Shown: positions 23,898 through 36,500 of the stretch, in pieces | Position numbering within the stretch: the stretch's first letter is position 1 | Layout of the letters: the number at the start of each line of letters is the position of its first letter | NCBI GenBank assembly: GCA_905221605.1 | Contig: CAJNDS010002673.1 | Coordinates: 124,001-188,000 of the forward strand | DNA length: 64,000 nt | Direction of reading: 5' to 3' | Source of the DNA: Symbiodinium natans | Taxonomy: Eukaryota; Sar; Dinophyceae; Suessiales; Symbiodiniaceae | Made by a program: the position numbers and the translations under genes | The notes under the pieces: model-generated | The model's database searches: none | What the model was told of the DNA's origin: nothing | What the model saw: only the letters and a program-made list of their open reading frames with translations

Positions 23898-24036
23898 CTT
23901 GGAGGTTCATGGTGCTTCTTAACCAACTATAACTGTACTTCTAACCACTTATAAGCCCCTTAAGTGCCCTAATATGGTTATATGTACAGTTTAACATACA
24001 GTTATAACTGGTTAGTAAGTACCATGAACCTCCAAG
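23898..24036. mobile_element. MITE-like element, family A
   Basis: Begins CTTGGAGGTTCATGG and ends CCATGAACCTCCAAG, about 139 bp. Inner inverted segments contain CCAACTATAACTGTAC and ACAGTTATAACTGGTT. Confidence 0.8.
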
Positions 24037-24191
24037 AATAGGCGAAAGCCCAGGGCCTGCGTTCCTTCCCTTGCCGCGCCATCTTCCTAGGAAGAGCACA
24101 TGAAGCATGGTAGGGCATGTTCTGCACGCCAAGCAAGTATCAATCCTCGGGCCTCAACCTCAGATCACCATCCTTGCTGAGGGTTTTCTTT

Positions 24192-24285
24192 GTCATCGTT
24201 GGGTACCATTTTAAATTTTCAGGGTACTTAAACCCTATAAGGAATAAACAATTAGATTTTGAATCTTATCCCAACCATGAAATAG
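24192..24285. mobile_element. Introner-like element, family C
   Basis: A 94-bp element beginning GTCATCGTTGGG and ending CCCAACCATGAAATAG. The termini are inverted repeats and also supply GT and AG. Interior shared with the copies at 44687-44782 and 49392-49487: TTTAAGG/GGGCACTTA-type sequence followed by AATAAGGAATA-like sequence. Confidence 0.7.
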
Positions 24286-26339
24286 TTTTCGTGGTTTAGG
24301 ATCCCAAGTTGCAACAAAGGGTCTGGGATCCTCAACTCGTACTTGGTGGCACCCCGACACTCCCTACACCCTAAACCCTCGCAGCGTCAGCTGCAAGACT
24401 TGTGCAGGAGGCCGCCGCCACGTTGGAAAGGCCTTGTCTGTGACACAGGGGTATAGGGGGGGGGGGGGGGGGTCATGGGCCAGTTCTGGGGTTCAGGAAG
24501 AGTAGGTAAACTTTTAAAATTTTGGGGTCGAATCTAATCCTAGCATCATTGAAAGGTTGGCATTTTTTGCTTCAGGCTACTGAGCAACGAATTTGGATCT
24601 TGAGCACAGAAGAGGTTCGGTTTTGGTCATCCCATCCTTCGTTTCCCTAAACCCTAAACCCTAAACTAAACCCTAAACCCTAAACTAAACCCTAAACCCT
24701 AAACCCCCAACAAGTGGAGGGACGAGGTCTGTCTTTGCAGTGCTTGTCATGCTACAGGGTTCAGAGTCGAGCTTCGTGCGCTTGGGTGCCAACTGCCAAC
24801 CTCCTCTTTCGGGTTTAGGGTTTATTAGGGCCTTCAGGGTTTAGGGTTAGGGTACTTTAGGGTTTATGGTTTATTAGGGCCTTTAGGGTTTAGGGTTTGG
24901 GTTTTAGGGCGGTTCGGGAAAAAGGTTGTTTTCAAGATCAGGTGTTGCCGTTTGGCTTTGCTGCTAACATCTGAGTTCGCGGAACTGCAAAGAGGACACG
25001 CGATGACATGCACACAGATTTGTTTTTTTACATAAATCTCCGTGTAGATATGGATAAATACATATGTCTTTTTAAATGCATAATGCATACTCATTTTTAT
25101 GTAGGTGCAGTTCTGTTCAGACTCAGAATTGTTATAGGGATCTTCAGGGAGGGGGGTACGTAACCGAAGGTTCCCCAATACCCCCTACGACTCCCTACGC
25201 TTCCCTAAGGTTCCCTAGGTACCTACCCCCCATGAAAGGTTCTTGGCCTCACCCCTGGACTGCCAAAACCGTGGTGCTGCGATTGCCTTTTTGAATCCGC
25301 AAGGAAACCTTTAGCCACGAATCCTCAACGATAACCCTATGTGGACCCTAAGCCCTGAACCCTAAACCCTAAACCCAAGCTCTGAAGTTTCGCGTTCTGG
25401 GGTTTTGCAGCTTAGTTTGAGAACCCTAAAACCCCCAAACCCTCGAAATGGTTCCTCGCCAGGAGCCCTTGAAAGCCCTCTAAGCCCTTATGTATTCCTC
25501 AAGGACTCCCGACATGTCCTGCACTTTACAAAGCCCAAGCCGTAAGCTCTAAACCGCTCACTGCTCCCACGACTGCAAGTTTCGGCTCGTGCACGAGAGC
25601 CTTGGGGCGTTGTGGGGCAACTGGGGTTCTTTGTAATCAGGACTACCTACCATGGCCACGAGCTGCCAAGAACCCCCACATGCACCTGTTGGTCACATCG
25701 TCCGCTCGCACCCCGCAAGAAGCAAGTTGCCGCAGCCACTACATCACCGCGCAAGGGTATCGGAAGACGTTGAAAAGCCGACCGAGCCTAGAGTTTATGG
25801 GCGATATATGGCCCGCCGACTCCAGCAACGTTAAACCTCAAGTCCTTAAGGCCCCGAGCACCCATCAGCTCAGCAATGAGCGATTTCCATCGCAGCTAAA
25901 ATGGACCTCGACCCCATGCAGCAGGGGCAGGCATGTGCAGAGGGCTTTCCTAGGGTCTTTGAAGACGGCCTGAAGGGACTTATTCGGGGTTTCCCTTAGG
26001 GGTTTACAGCGTTGGTTTTTGTGGAGCGGAAGGAGGCACGGTTTTTTTGTGCAACTGGACGTTTACGATAGGCTGTGGGACAGCTGTGGAGCAATATAGG
26101 AGTCGGCTTTGGGAAGGGTTAAGGGCTACTACTTGCTTAAGAACCCCGAAAAAGTAGAAAAGTATTCTTCCTTCCTAACCTCTTTTAAAGTAGGGTATAT
26201 ACGGGATTTATGAGGCGTACCCTTCTAAGGGCCCATGTTGAGGGACCATGTAAACTTCCCTTCGAGGCCAAAAAACAACGACGAAAGCTTTCGCCAACCG
26301 AACAAATGACTGTTGCTTAGTGGGGAATGAGGGAATGAG

Positions 26340-26643
26340 GTACCCTATATATCCCTCCATATATATGTATGTATATACATATATATATATATATATATTT
26401 CCCCTGATATATATATATACATATACATACATACATATACATATACATATATATATATATTTATTATTTTTTCATATAAGATTATATTATTATTACATAT
26501 TATTACTATTGCATATTATATTATATTATATTATATTATATTATATTATATTATATTATATTATATTATATTATATTATATTATATTATATTATATTATA
26601 TTATACTCTTATATATACATATATATACATATATATCTATATA

Positions 26644-26684
<41 letters not shown>

Positions 26685-26700
26685 TATCTACATATATGTA
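26340..26700. repeat. AT microsatellite cluster
   Basis: TA runs, a TATTA pentamer array at about 26512-26605 and an ATA/ATAA array at 26650-26683. The sequences just outside (ACCCTATATATCC and GGATACATCGGGTACC) resemble each other inverted, so the cluster may sit inside a foldback element. Confidence 0.85.
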
Positions 26701-27193
26701 CCCTTTAAGGGGATACATCGGGTACCTCACTCCCCCATTCCCTACTAGCCAACAGCAAGAAATGACAGGTCCCGTGGAGTGACGCCACGCGCCACGGCTC
26801 CACAGCCAAGACGGCTGCTGTCGTGCCGCCTCGAGCATTACCCCGTCCCAGGCTAGGGGCTTGAATGAGGGTTTAGGGTTTAGGGTTTGGAGTTTAGGGT
26901 TTGGGGTTTCGGGTTTGGGGTTTGGGGTTTAGGGTTAGCAAGAAGCGGTCTGGAGGGACGACCGCCAAGGGGCCGTAGCTAGATGAGCACACGGGCTCCC
27001 GTGAGTTATAAACCCTAAACCCTAAAAAACCCTAAGCCCTAAACACTAAAAAACCCTAAAAAACCCTAAAAAACCCTAAGCCCTAAACACTAAACCCGAT
27101 ACCCCTGTAAACCCCGAACCTTCAGGGCTGAACCTGGAGGATGCTGTGTAGACCCATCAAATTTGATGTCGTTATTTTCTTTCTGTTTGTTAA

Positions 27194-27323
<130 letters not shown>

Positions 27324-29467
27324 TATTTTTTTTTTTTTTTTTGGGGGGGGGGGGGGGCGGGGGTTCGGGTTGTTTTCGGGTTTTTGCTGGTTTGTTTTTT
27401 CTGGTTTTTAGAGTTTGTGTTCGGGTTGTTTCGAGTCTTTCGTGTGTTGTTTTTGTTTTTCCTTCGGGTTTTCAGGGTGTTTTAGGGTTTTTTCGGATAA
27501 AACCCTAAACCTCAGGGCCCTAAAGCCCAAGCTTTGCAGCCTGAAGCTCCGAGTAAAATGGGGGCGGGGGGGTCGGAGTAATTACGAAGCGTCTTCCCTT
27601 CTGGTCTCTGTATAAGTATACCGTCATGACCCCCCGAAACACTAAACCCAAGTCGTTGGGGTTTAGGGTTTAGGGTTTAGGGTTTGGGGCTTAGGGCTTA
27701 GGGCTTAGGGCTTAGGGCTATAGGGCTTAGGGCTTAGGGTTTAAGGTTTAGGGTTTCGGGGGGTGACGGTATACTTGGCCCCTTTAGTAGTAGTCGAGGA
27801 CGACCTGGGCGAAGTCGGCGGCCGTTCCCGGGTCTGCCCGGCGACTCGAATGTTTAAGGGTTTGGAGGGGGGTTTAGGGTTTTCGGTTTAGGAACCTTGA
27901 ACAATCATGGGGAATTATAAGTAGGGTTGTGAGGGGAGCCGAACTCAAGCAGCCTCGAGTTCTTGTGACCCCCCGACCTGCACCCAAATGCTCGGAGCTC
28001 TGTTTGTTGGGTTTAGGGTTTAGGGTTAAGGGTTTAGGCGCATGACCCCTCAATGCTCAGAGCTCGGGGAGAAGACCTTCTGCAAGGAGGCTTGTATAAG
28101 ACTGACTGTATAAAGGGCACGCTGACATGCTCAGGAGCCCTACGTATCACCCCCAGGGCCCTAGAGAAGAACGCGAGCATCAGTACACCCGGCACATGAG
28201 GTCCCAGGCGCTTACATCGACTATCCCTGCCCTTGGGGCTCGAGGTGGAAGTTGCAACCCAAAACTCCCTAAACCCGAAAATCCCGAAACCCTAAATCCT
28301 AAACCCTAAACCGCCGGAAGGCATCCCAAACCCCCGGAAGGAGTTCGGACGGCCCCCCGCAAGAGACGGATGCGCAGGATGGCACGATTGCTTGGAGTGG
28401 GTTTAGGGTTTAGGGTTCAGGGTTCAGGGTTCAGGGTGCATAGAATTTAGGGTCTACAGGAGTTAGGCTTTAGGGTCCTTACGCAGAGAACGACACTAGC
28501 AACATCCCTCATCTAAGCAAGATTCCCGAACATCTGGATCACCACTTCTACTTAAGGACTATCTCTTCTCTCAGGGGTTATTGGAGTCCCCGAGTCTCTA
28601 ATACGAGAGCCACACCCCAAATGCTGACATCGGGCTCCTCAGCCTTTTCTTTGTCGGGGCACGTCCCCTCAGAGCTGAGGGTCCACGAATATATTTTGGG
28701 GCCGCGGGCTCGTATTCTCAATACTTCGAGGGGCCCAGCCCTAAACCTTAAACCCTTAGTGGCCCAAAACCCTAAGCCCCCGTCGACGTAAGAGTTCCTG
28801 TACCGCAAGCTGCCAGAGCCAGTGATTTTGTTTCCGGAAGCTCAAGCTCGGAAGCCCAGGGTTTAGGGTTTAGGGTTTAGGGTCTAGGGTTTAGGGTAGG
28901 GTTCAAGGTTTTGTGATGGCGGTTTCTGATGAAACCAAGAACACGGTACCCGCCTCGGTATTCCTACCCCGCAGGTTGCTGGGCACATAAGGTCGACAAT
29001 TCCAAAAGAAGCACTCCTTTGTATGCATACACATACACACACAGACTTTTAATTAGATAAAAAGGTGTATATAATATACATATATATAAATATATACTAA
29101 AAATGTCTATATCTATATCTATAGCTAAATATTCTTTATTTCTTTGTTTTTTTAATCTATGTCTATATTTAGATTTTATGTTTATGTTTATATCTATATT
29201 TATCTGTTTATACACATTTTCACTTTGCATAGTTCCTATACGGAAAATGCCCTAACCCTGCACCCCCTCAGCCTTTATTTAGGATTTAGAAGGGTTCCCC
29301 AAAGGGCCCACGGCACCATGGGCCTGGCAAATGGGGGAATGGGAGGATGTAGGGTTTTTAGGGTTTAGGGTCACGAGAGCGAGAGACGGGCACTCAAAGA
29401 GCGAAGGGCGACATCTGAAGCCTCAGAGCCTCGAATCTTGAACCCCAACCCTGAATGGTATGTGACT

Positions 29468-29553
29468 TTGGGTTTAGGGTTTAGGGTTTAGTGTTTAGGG
29501 TTTAGGGTTTAGGGTTTAGGGTTTAGGGTTTAGGGTTTAGGGTTTAGGGTTTA
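29468..29553 (+). repeat. Interstitial telomere-type array (TTTAGGG)n
   Basis: Twelve units with a single TTTAGTG change, placed about 40 bp before the coiled-coil-like island at 29594. Confidence 0.95.
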
Positions 29554-29690
29554 TGGTACCTCAAGCCTAAACCTTGCAGCCTTCAAGCGGCAGGCAGAGG
29601 CAGCAGCTGCGGTGGATGCAACGCAGCTGGCAACATCGAAGGCCTCCCTTGTCGAGCACGTCGGCTGTGCCATGTCGTACAGCTTTAAAA

Positions 29691-29800
29691 CTTGAAGGTT
29701 CATGGGTAGTTATAAGTAGGGCTATAAGTGCCCTAACTATGGTTATAGAAGAGGTTGCCATGCTTATAACCCTAATTCTAATTACCCATGAACCTTCAAG
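29691..29800. mobile_element. MITE-like element, family A, best-preserved copy
   Basis: A 110-bp element with CTTGAAGGTTCATGGGTA and TACCCATGAACCTTCAAG at its ends, a nearly perfect inverted repeat that continues inward (GTTATAAGTAGGG facing the AACCCTAATTCTAAT side). It starts exactly where the plus-strand island 29594-29690 stops being open and ends in AG. Confidence 0.85.
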
Positions 29801-31243
29801 AAGAGCTTAGGGGTCAGAGGCAAGGGAGTTGGCTGCAGAATGTGGGCACGCTGTCTTGACGGTTTCTCGTGCACCCTAAACCCCAAACCCTAAACCCCAA
29901 ACCCAAAACCCTAAACCCTAAACCCTAATCCCTAAACCCTATACCTAAACCCTAAACCTTAAATCTCTTGCAGAATGCGCCTTGAGCCGCGTGAAGGTTT
30001 CAGAATACTGTCGCATGCCAGCCTTCACTTTGCTGGGCCGGAGTGCGCGTTTAGGGTTTAGGGTTTAGGGTTTAAGGTTTAGGGATCCTTAACCTAAACC
30101 CTGTAGGCCTTTAGGTTCAACTGCTACGACCCCACTTATTTTCACAAGGAATCGCACGAAGTCGCGGCCGCCCATAGGGTGGCGGTACCTAGGTAAACCC
30201 TGGTGGCTCCCGTGAGCCCACCCTGAGAAGAGGGGACTCTGACACCTAGCAGCCGAAGCACCCACAGTCGTCTCGACCAGGCGTGCTTGCCTATTGCCAC
30301 TCACCCAGACGCTTTCCAGGCAGGTGCTGAGCCCAAACTCCCTCAGAATAATTGTTTGAGGTGACAAGAAAAGGCCTCGCTAAACTCTAAGGACCTGCGC
30401 CTTCACATCTTTGTGGTACTTTACCGTAACTTTAGATCCTTACCCTTTTTGGGTTTATTGGGTTTCTCAATAAGGCAGCTAAAAGTCTAATTTATAGCTA
30501 CCCTCCTGAGTGCAGCCAAGACATGGAGGGACATGGGATCTGCACACTAAGCAACGGCTCGGCCTCACTGGGTCGCTGCTCTGCCCCCCCCACAACGCCT
30601 TGGGGAGGAGACCTTTTCAAGGCTTGAGCAGAGGGCGCCTTAACTCACCTTCGCAAAGCTGGACGCTGGCGAAACAGGGTTTTCAACAGGGAAGCTTGGA
30701 GCCTGGCATGCTCCTTACAGCCCTCTTAAAGGGGCGCCATAAACCTGGTACTAGGCACAGGTATGGCAGAAATGGCAGAGGCCTTTCCTGGGCAAAGTTA
30801 GGACTGGCACCCTGAGCACTGGCCCCTCCTCACCACAAGGGAGGCAGTGTGGCCTGGGAGTCTACACGCCACACGTGAGTTTCGGGCCTCCTCTTGACAT
30901 CCCGAAATCCTCAGCAACTCGAACCAAGTAGGCCATTATTCCCTTTTTGGGGGGATTTTTGGGTTCCGTGAGAGGCCCCTTTAACAACCCAAAAAGGGCG
31001 CACCACCCCATTTATTCCTGGGTTAGGGTTCTGGGTTTAGGGTTTAGGGTTTAGGGTTTAGGGCTTAGGGTTCATATAGGGTTGAGGGGTTAAAAGTTTA
31101 GGGTGAGCAGGGCGCTCCGGTCAAGCCGCGGGACCTCCGCCGGCCGTCCGAGCCAGCAGAGCCGCCACGGCGCCACGCGCCGTTTCGCAGCTGCGTTTTG
31201 AGGGGGGGGGGGGGGGTTAGGGTTTAGGGTTTAGGGTTTAGGG

Positions 31244-31350
31244 TTTGGGGTTTATGGGGTTTATGGGGTTTATGGGGTTTATGGGGTTTAGAGGGTTTAT
31301 AGGGTTTGTAGGGTTTATAGGGTTCATAGGGTTTATAGGGCTTACACGGT
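31244..31350 (+). repeat. GGGGTTTAT / GGGTTTATA variant array
   Basis: TTTAGGG units change into GGGGTTTAT 9-mers and then GGGTTTATA units, ten or more in all. A GGGG-rich tract follows at 31380-31420. Confidence 0.9.
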
Positions 31351-31497
31351 TTAGGGTTTTGGGTTCGGGTTTAGGGTTTCGGGGGCGGCGGCGGGGGGTG
31401 GGGTGGGGGGGGGGGGGATTGAGAAAAGCTTTAGGGCTTCGCACATCCATGGTTTTTGTTTTCCTTTATGTGTTTTTCGGGCCCAGAGACCAGTCCA

Positions 31498-31643
31498 TTG
31501 GGATGCTCCCCCTTCTAAGTCCTTAATAGCAATCTATCGTACCCTACACCCTTCACCCCCTGTTGAAGCACTAGAGGGATTATAGTAGGGGGTTACTGTC
31601 ATCCCGATTAAGGAGCTGTTAGGAAAAGGGGAGAACATCCCAA
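31498..31643. mobile_element. MITE-like element, family B
   Basis: Termini TTGGGATGCTCCCCC and GGGGAGAACATCCCAA, 146 bp, slightly longer than other copies because of extra CCCTACACCC sequence inside. Confidence 0.75.
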
Positions 31644-32847
31644 AGGCCATACACAAGAAGGATTTTGGGCCTAAGGGGAGGTTTAGGGGGGGGGGGGGGT
31701 TAGGGTTTAGGGTTTAGCGTTTAGGGCTTAGGGTCAATGGACTGGGTTGTGCACCTTTGTGGGGTTTGAGGCTCGGTCCGGGCAGGTGGGGTTCAGGTTT
31801 TCTTGGGTCCTGAAAGGGTCTCATCATGGAGAAGCCTGTCGAGGTGATGGGCTTCAGGTTTTCTTGGGCGCAAGGTCTCCACTCAGTGGGGTTTAGGGTT
31901 TAGGGTTTAGGGTTGCAAAATGTTCTTCCCGATGCCTCGTCGCTAAATCACCCCTATAACCCCCTAAACTCTAAACCCCAACCCTAAACCCTAAAAAGGG
32001 CTGAGGCTTAGGGCTTATCAGCCCAAAGCTACCGCAGAACTCAAACATCTCAGGGCATCCGTGGCAGCCGAGCAGGCCGCACAGACTCCTGGTCAGCCTC
32101 GGCTTGCTTGGACTAGGGTTTAGGGTTTAGGGTTTAGGGTTCAGGGTTTAGGGTTTAGGGTGTAGGTTCTAGCGTGTAAGGTTTAGGGTGTAGGGTTTAG
32201 GAAAAGAGTAACAGGGTACTTACCGACACCCAAGGAATTTGGAACCGTGAGTGCTCCCGCGATACGTCCAAGATCTGTGATGGATAAGTTTACTAGTATA
32301 GGTTTGTTTTTGGGTTTAGGGCTGAGGGTCTAGGATTTATACAAAGAATGTGACATACTTGTCTTGCACACACACACACACATATATATATATATACATA
32401 GACACATATTTCGCTACCACATTGCACTAGTTTCATTCCGTTCTTCTTGTTTTACATTACACAATATAAGTCTGAACTTCCTCCCGGGTCTTACTTCGGC
32501 TTTCGCAGTGCAGAAAGCTAGGCAGGGCCCCAGTCAAAGGACATGTCCCCTGGCCTTGTGCCCTTTGCACAAAGACCCTCTTGCGCGAGCGCTTCGTGCA
32601 CCGGAGGCTTCTTAGGGGTTCAGGGTTTGCAGGTTTCTTTTTGGGGTTTATAGGGTTTGCAGGGTTTCTAGGATTTGTAGGGTTTACAGCCTTTGTAGGC
32701 TTTATAGGGTTTATGTGGTTCATGTTTATTTTTGGGGGTTTAGGGTATAAGGATGCCGCAAAGAGGTTGCGCTGTTATGGAGAGGGCGGCTCAAGTCTGG
32801 TAGCATGAGCCCATCCTACGCTGCCCTGGCGCCGCCTAAGCTCATTG

Positions 32848-33269
32848 GCAGCCCAGTGGTACCCTTTACCCCTCTTTTTTTAGGTTTAGGTTTTAGGGTT
32901 TAGGGTTTAGGGTTTAGGGTTTAGGGTTTAGGGTTTAGGGTTTAGGGTTTAGGGTTTAGGGTTTAGGGTTTAGGGTGGCTCCCTCGTAAAGTAACCAGCC
33001 AAAAAAGGAGTACCTTGGGATGTTCCCCTTGTACTAGCAGTCCTTAATAGGGATTGTACATAGGGGGGGATACGCGAATCCCTTTTTAGGACTGTTAGTA
33101 TGAGGGGAAACATCCCAAAGGGTACCCTTATCTACTATTTGCTTAAGAACCCCCAAAAGAATAAGATAAAATAATCCCTATATGACCATTAACAAGGAAG
33201 AATATGTTTATTCATTTGGGGTTCTGAAGCAAGTAGTAGTTATGAGAGTATGGTTACTGGGCTACTGAG
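32848..33269. mobile_element. Nested elements: family E interrupted by a TTTAGGG array and a family B copy
   Basis: A left end GCAGCCCAGTGGTACCCTTT (32848) and a right end ATGGTTACTGGGCTACTG (33249-33269) bracket three things. These are a TTTAGGG array (32884-32975), a family B element at 33015-33118 with TTGGGATGTTCCCC and GGGGAAACATCCCAA ends, and a further AT-rich piece. Confidence 0.65.
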
Positions 33270-33552
33270 GCTCAGAGCCACGGTGCAATGGCTGAGACAG
33301 GCAGTCAGAAGCTTGTCAGGGACACAGCTCGGGCCCTAGTTGCGGGGGTTGGGGTTTAGGGTTTCTAGGGTTTAGGGTTTCTGGGGTTTAGGGTTTAGGG
33401 TTTAGGGTCGGGAGCATATCCAAGCTCGTTGCAAAAGGGTTGGGGTTTTGGGGATTATGGTAGGTCGATGGCTGGTGGAGAGATTTTGGCCATTCCGTTT
33501 ATAGGAAGCCCGAAGTCTGACGCCATCTGTGACCATCGCACTCCCAAGCTGC

Positions 33553-36500
33553 ATGACACCAAGGCTCTTTGCAATTCTGCTTCTTGCTTGGGCGGCAATT
33601 CGTGCCCGAAGCGAGCTGACGCGAGATGCGTCTTTGCTGTTGCGCCGCTTAGTGGACTACCTGAGCTTTGCTGCAAACTGGCGGACGAGATCCCGCACTG
33701 ATTATGTTCAGCGCTTGGGAGCCAACTCGGAGGGAGCTGGGAAGTTGTTCTCAGACTACAGCAAGATGCTTCCACCCTGGCTCTCTGCGGCCCTTAAGAT
33801 CGAAGGATTCAACAGGATGAAGCCCATCCAGCAGGAGGTGCTGCCCCTCGCCCTGGCTGGCCACGATATCATCGCCACCGCCCCCACTGGCTCCGGCAAG
33901 ACCCTGGCCTTCTTGGTGCCGGCGCTCACGCGCGTGACGGAGGTGCGATCTGGGAGCCGGAGCTCAGGCATCGGGCCCATCGCCCTCGTCCTGGCTCCCA
34001 CGCGCGAGCTGGCCATCCAGATCGCCTCCGTGGCAGAGAGGTTGACGAAGACTGGCACTCGCAAGGACCACGTGTCCGTGGCTGCGATTTATGGAGGTGC
34101 CCGCAGGATGGACCAGCTCGCGAGCCTGAGGCGGCAAGGCAATGTGCAACTGCTGGTGGCCACAGTGGGGCGGCTCCTGGATTTCATGCGCGACGCCCAA
34201 GGCATCAATCTACGAAGGCAGGCTGGGAGCCGAATCCCCCCCCCCCCCCAAAAAAAAAAAAAAATCCCGAAACTGTACTTTCCTCTGGAACTGCTATTTA
34301 GCCGAATCAGCCTTAGATAAGGCAGCTTGGAAGCCCCAAACCCTATGAGCCCTATAAACCCTCTAAACCCTCCAAACCCTCCAAACCCTCTAAACCCTCA
34401 ACCCCAACAGCAGGTGCTCCTTCCTAGTTCTCGATGAGGGGGATCGAATGCTGGACGATGGCTTTGAAGACGAGGTGGCCATGATTGGCCGGGAGGCATC
34501 CAGCAGGGTTGTGGGTTTTTTTGGGGTTTAGGGTTTTTGGGGTTTGGGGTGGGGGTTTAGTGCAACAGGGGTTCGGGTTGCAGGGTTGAGGGTTGAGGGT
34601 TGAGGGATTTTGTTTCCACGGTTGATGGTTTCAGGGTTTCTAGGGTTTACGGGGTCAAAAGGGTTGCAAGATGTAGGGTTCAGGCTTCCAGGGTTGAGCT
34701 GGTAGACGGTTTAGGGTTTAGGGTTAAGGGTTCCAGGGTTTAGGTTTAAGCTTGGTTTAAGGTTGCGGCCTGCAGGGCTGGAAGAGGCATTCCTGCAGGG
34801 TTTCATAGGGTTTAGGGTTAAGGGTTTAGGGTTTAGGGTTGCCGCCCTGCTTTGGGCCATAAGCTGCAAACAGCGAACTGGGCGGGTGGCAACAACAAAT
34901 CAAAAAACAACTAAGCCCCAAACCCCCCAAAACCCTTTCCAAGACCTCTACTCGAAGGTTCCTGGGTAGTTCTCAGTAGGGTTATCAGTAAGGTGACCTG
35001 CAGTATAACCTTCGTTTTTCTATGTCCTTAGAGAACTCCTCGTGTACCTTCAAGTAAGAGCTTATCCCTACCCATGAACCTTCGAGTAAGAGAGACCTGA
35101 ACCAGAGGCGCGGCGCGAGAAGCAGGCCTGGCACAGTGTCGTCAGGGTTGTTGAGCTGGGTTTCTTTCCGTCTTGTCGGGGGTTGGAAGGGGTGGGGGGG
35201 AAACCCCAAACCCTAAACCCTAAACCCTAAACCCTAAACCCTAAAAACCCCAAAAACCCTATCCCCTAAACCGGGCCCGGCGGGGGGGGGGGGGGGGGGG
35301 GGGGAGGGGGGGGGGGGGGGGAGGGGGGGAGGGGGCGAGGGGGACTTGCCCCATTGATTTAATCTCTCCCCATATGTAGCCCACCTGGAGCTCCCCTTGG
35401 ATGCACGAAGCTTTAGGGATGGGGTTTAGGGTTTAGGGTTTAGGGTTTAGGGTTTAGGTTTAGGGTTTAGGGTTTAGGGTTTAGGGTTTAGGGTTTAGGG
35501 TTTAGGGTTTAGGGTTTAGGGTTTAGGGTTTAGGGTTTAGGGTTTGTCTCACTGAAGCGAGATGTCAAGGTATGGGAATTACTTAGGTTTCAGGGGCACG
35601 GTTTGGCAGATTGACTTCGGCCCAGCTGCCCCATGCAGAAACCACAAAGCTCGTGAGCCTTCGACCGCCTAAACTCTAAACACCCGTCCCTACAGGCTCC
35701 ACGCCCCTACACCCTAAAACCTGGACCATTTCTCACCCCAAGCTCTAAACCCTAAGCCCTAAACCCTATAAACCCTAACCCCAAGCCCTTAACCTCAAAA
35801 AGCCGCAAAGCCCATACCCTGGAGCCTATGCACCCCAGCCCGCCAGCCACAAATCCCCAAAGTCCTTCATAAGCCAAAACCATAGCGAAAGCCTTATGCA
35901 ACCCTACTAAAGACTGAAAGCAACCCCAAGAACCTGGCACATGAAGGTTCATCGGTAGCTTCACGCAGGGTTTCGAGTAAGGTATCAGAATCAAGGTACG
36001 CTTAGAACCCTACTTGTATGAGTACCCATGAACCCGTCATGTACAACCCTAAAGCCCTAAAAACCCTAACCAAAAAGACCGAAATCCCTAAACCCTAAAC
36101 CCTTAACCTTCTAGCCATTCGCGCAGGTCCTGTTCTTCTCCGCTACCTGGCCACCCTCGGTGGAGCGCGCGGCCCTACGCTTGTGCCGGGGGTCAGCGCT
36201 GCGTGCAGTGGGCCGCAGCAGTGGGTTTAGGGGGGCTTTGTTGCGTTCAGGGATTCTATAGTGCTTGCTGCAGGATTTCGGGACTCAGGGTTCGCAGTTC
36301 TAGCTCTCGTTGTCTTTTGTTTTTTTGTTGGTTTTCTGTGGTTTATGCGGGGTTGGGCCTAAACCCGAAACTCTAGACCCTTCGGGGTCGCAGGGTTTGG
36401 GGACATAGCGCTCCGCAATTGGTTTGAGCTGCAGCACAGGGCGGGATCTGCGTCTCCAGAACCGTGTCTGACTCATAGGCATCGGGGCTGCTGCGACAAG

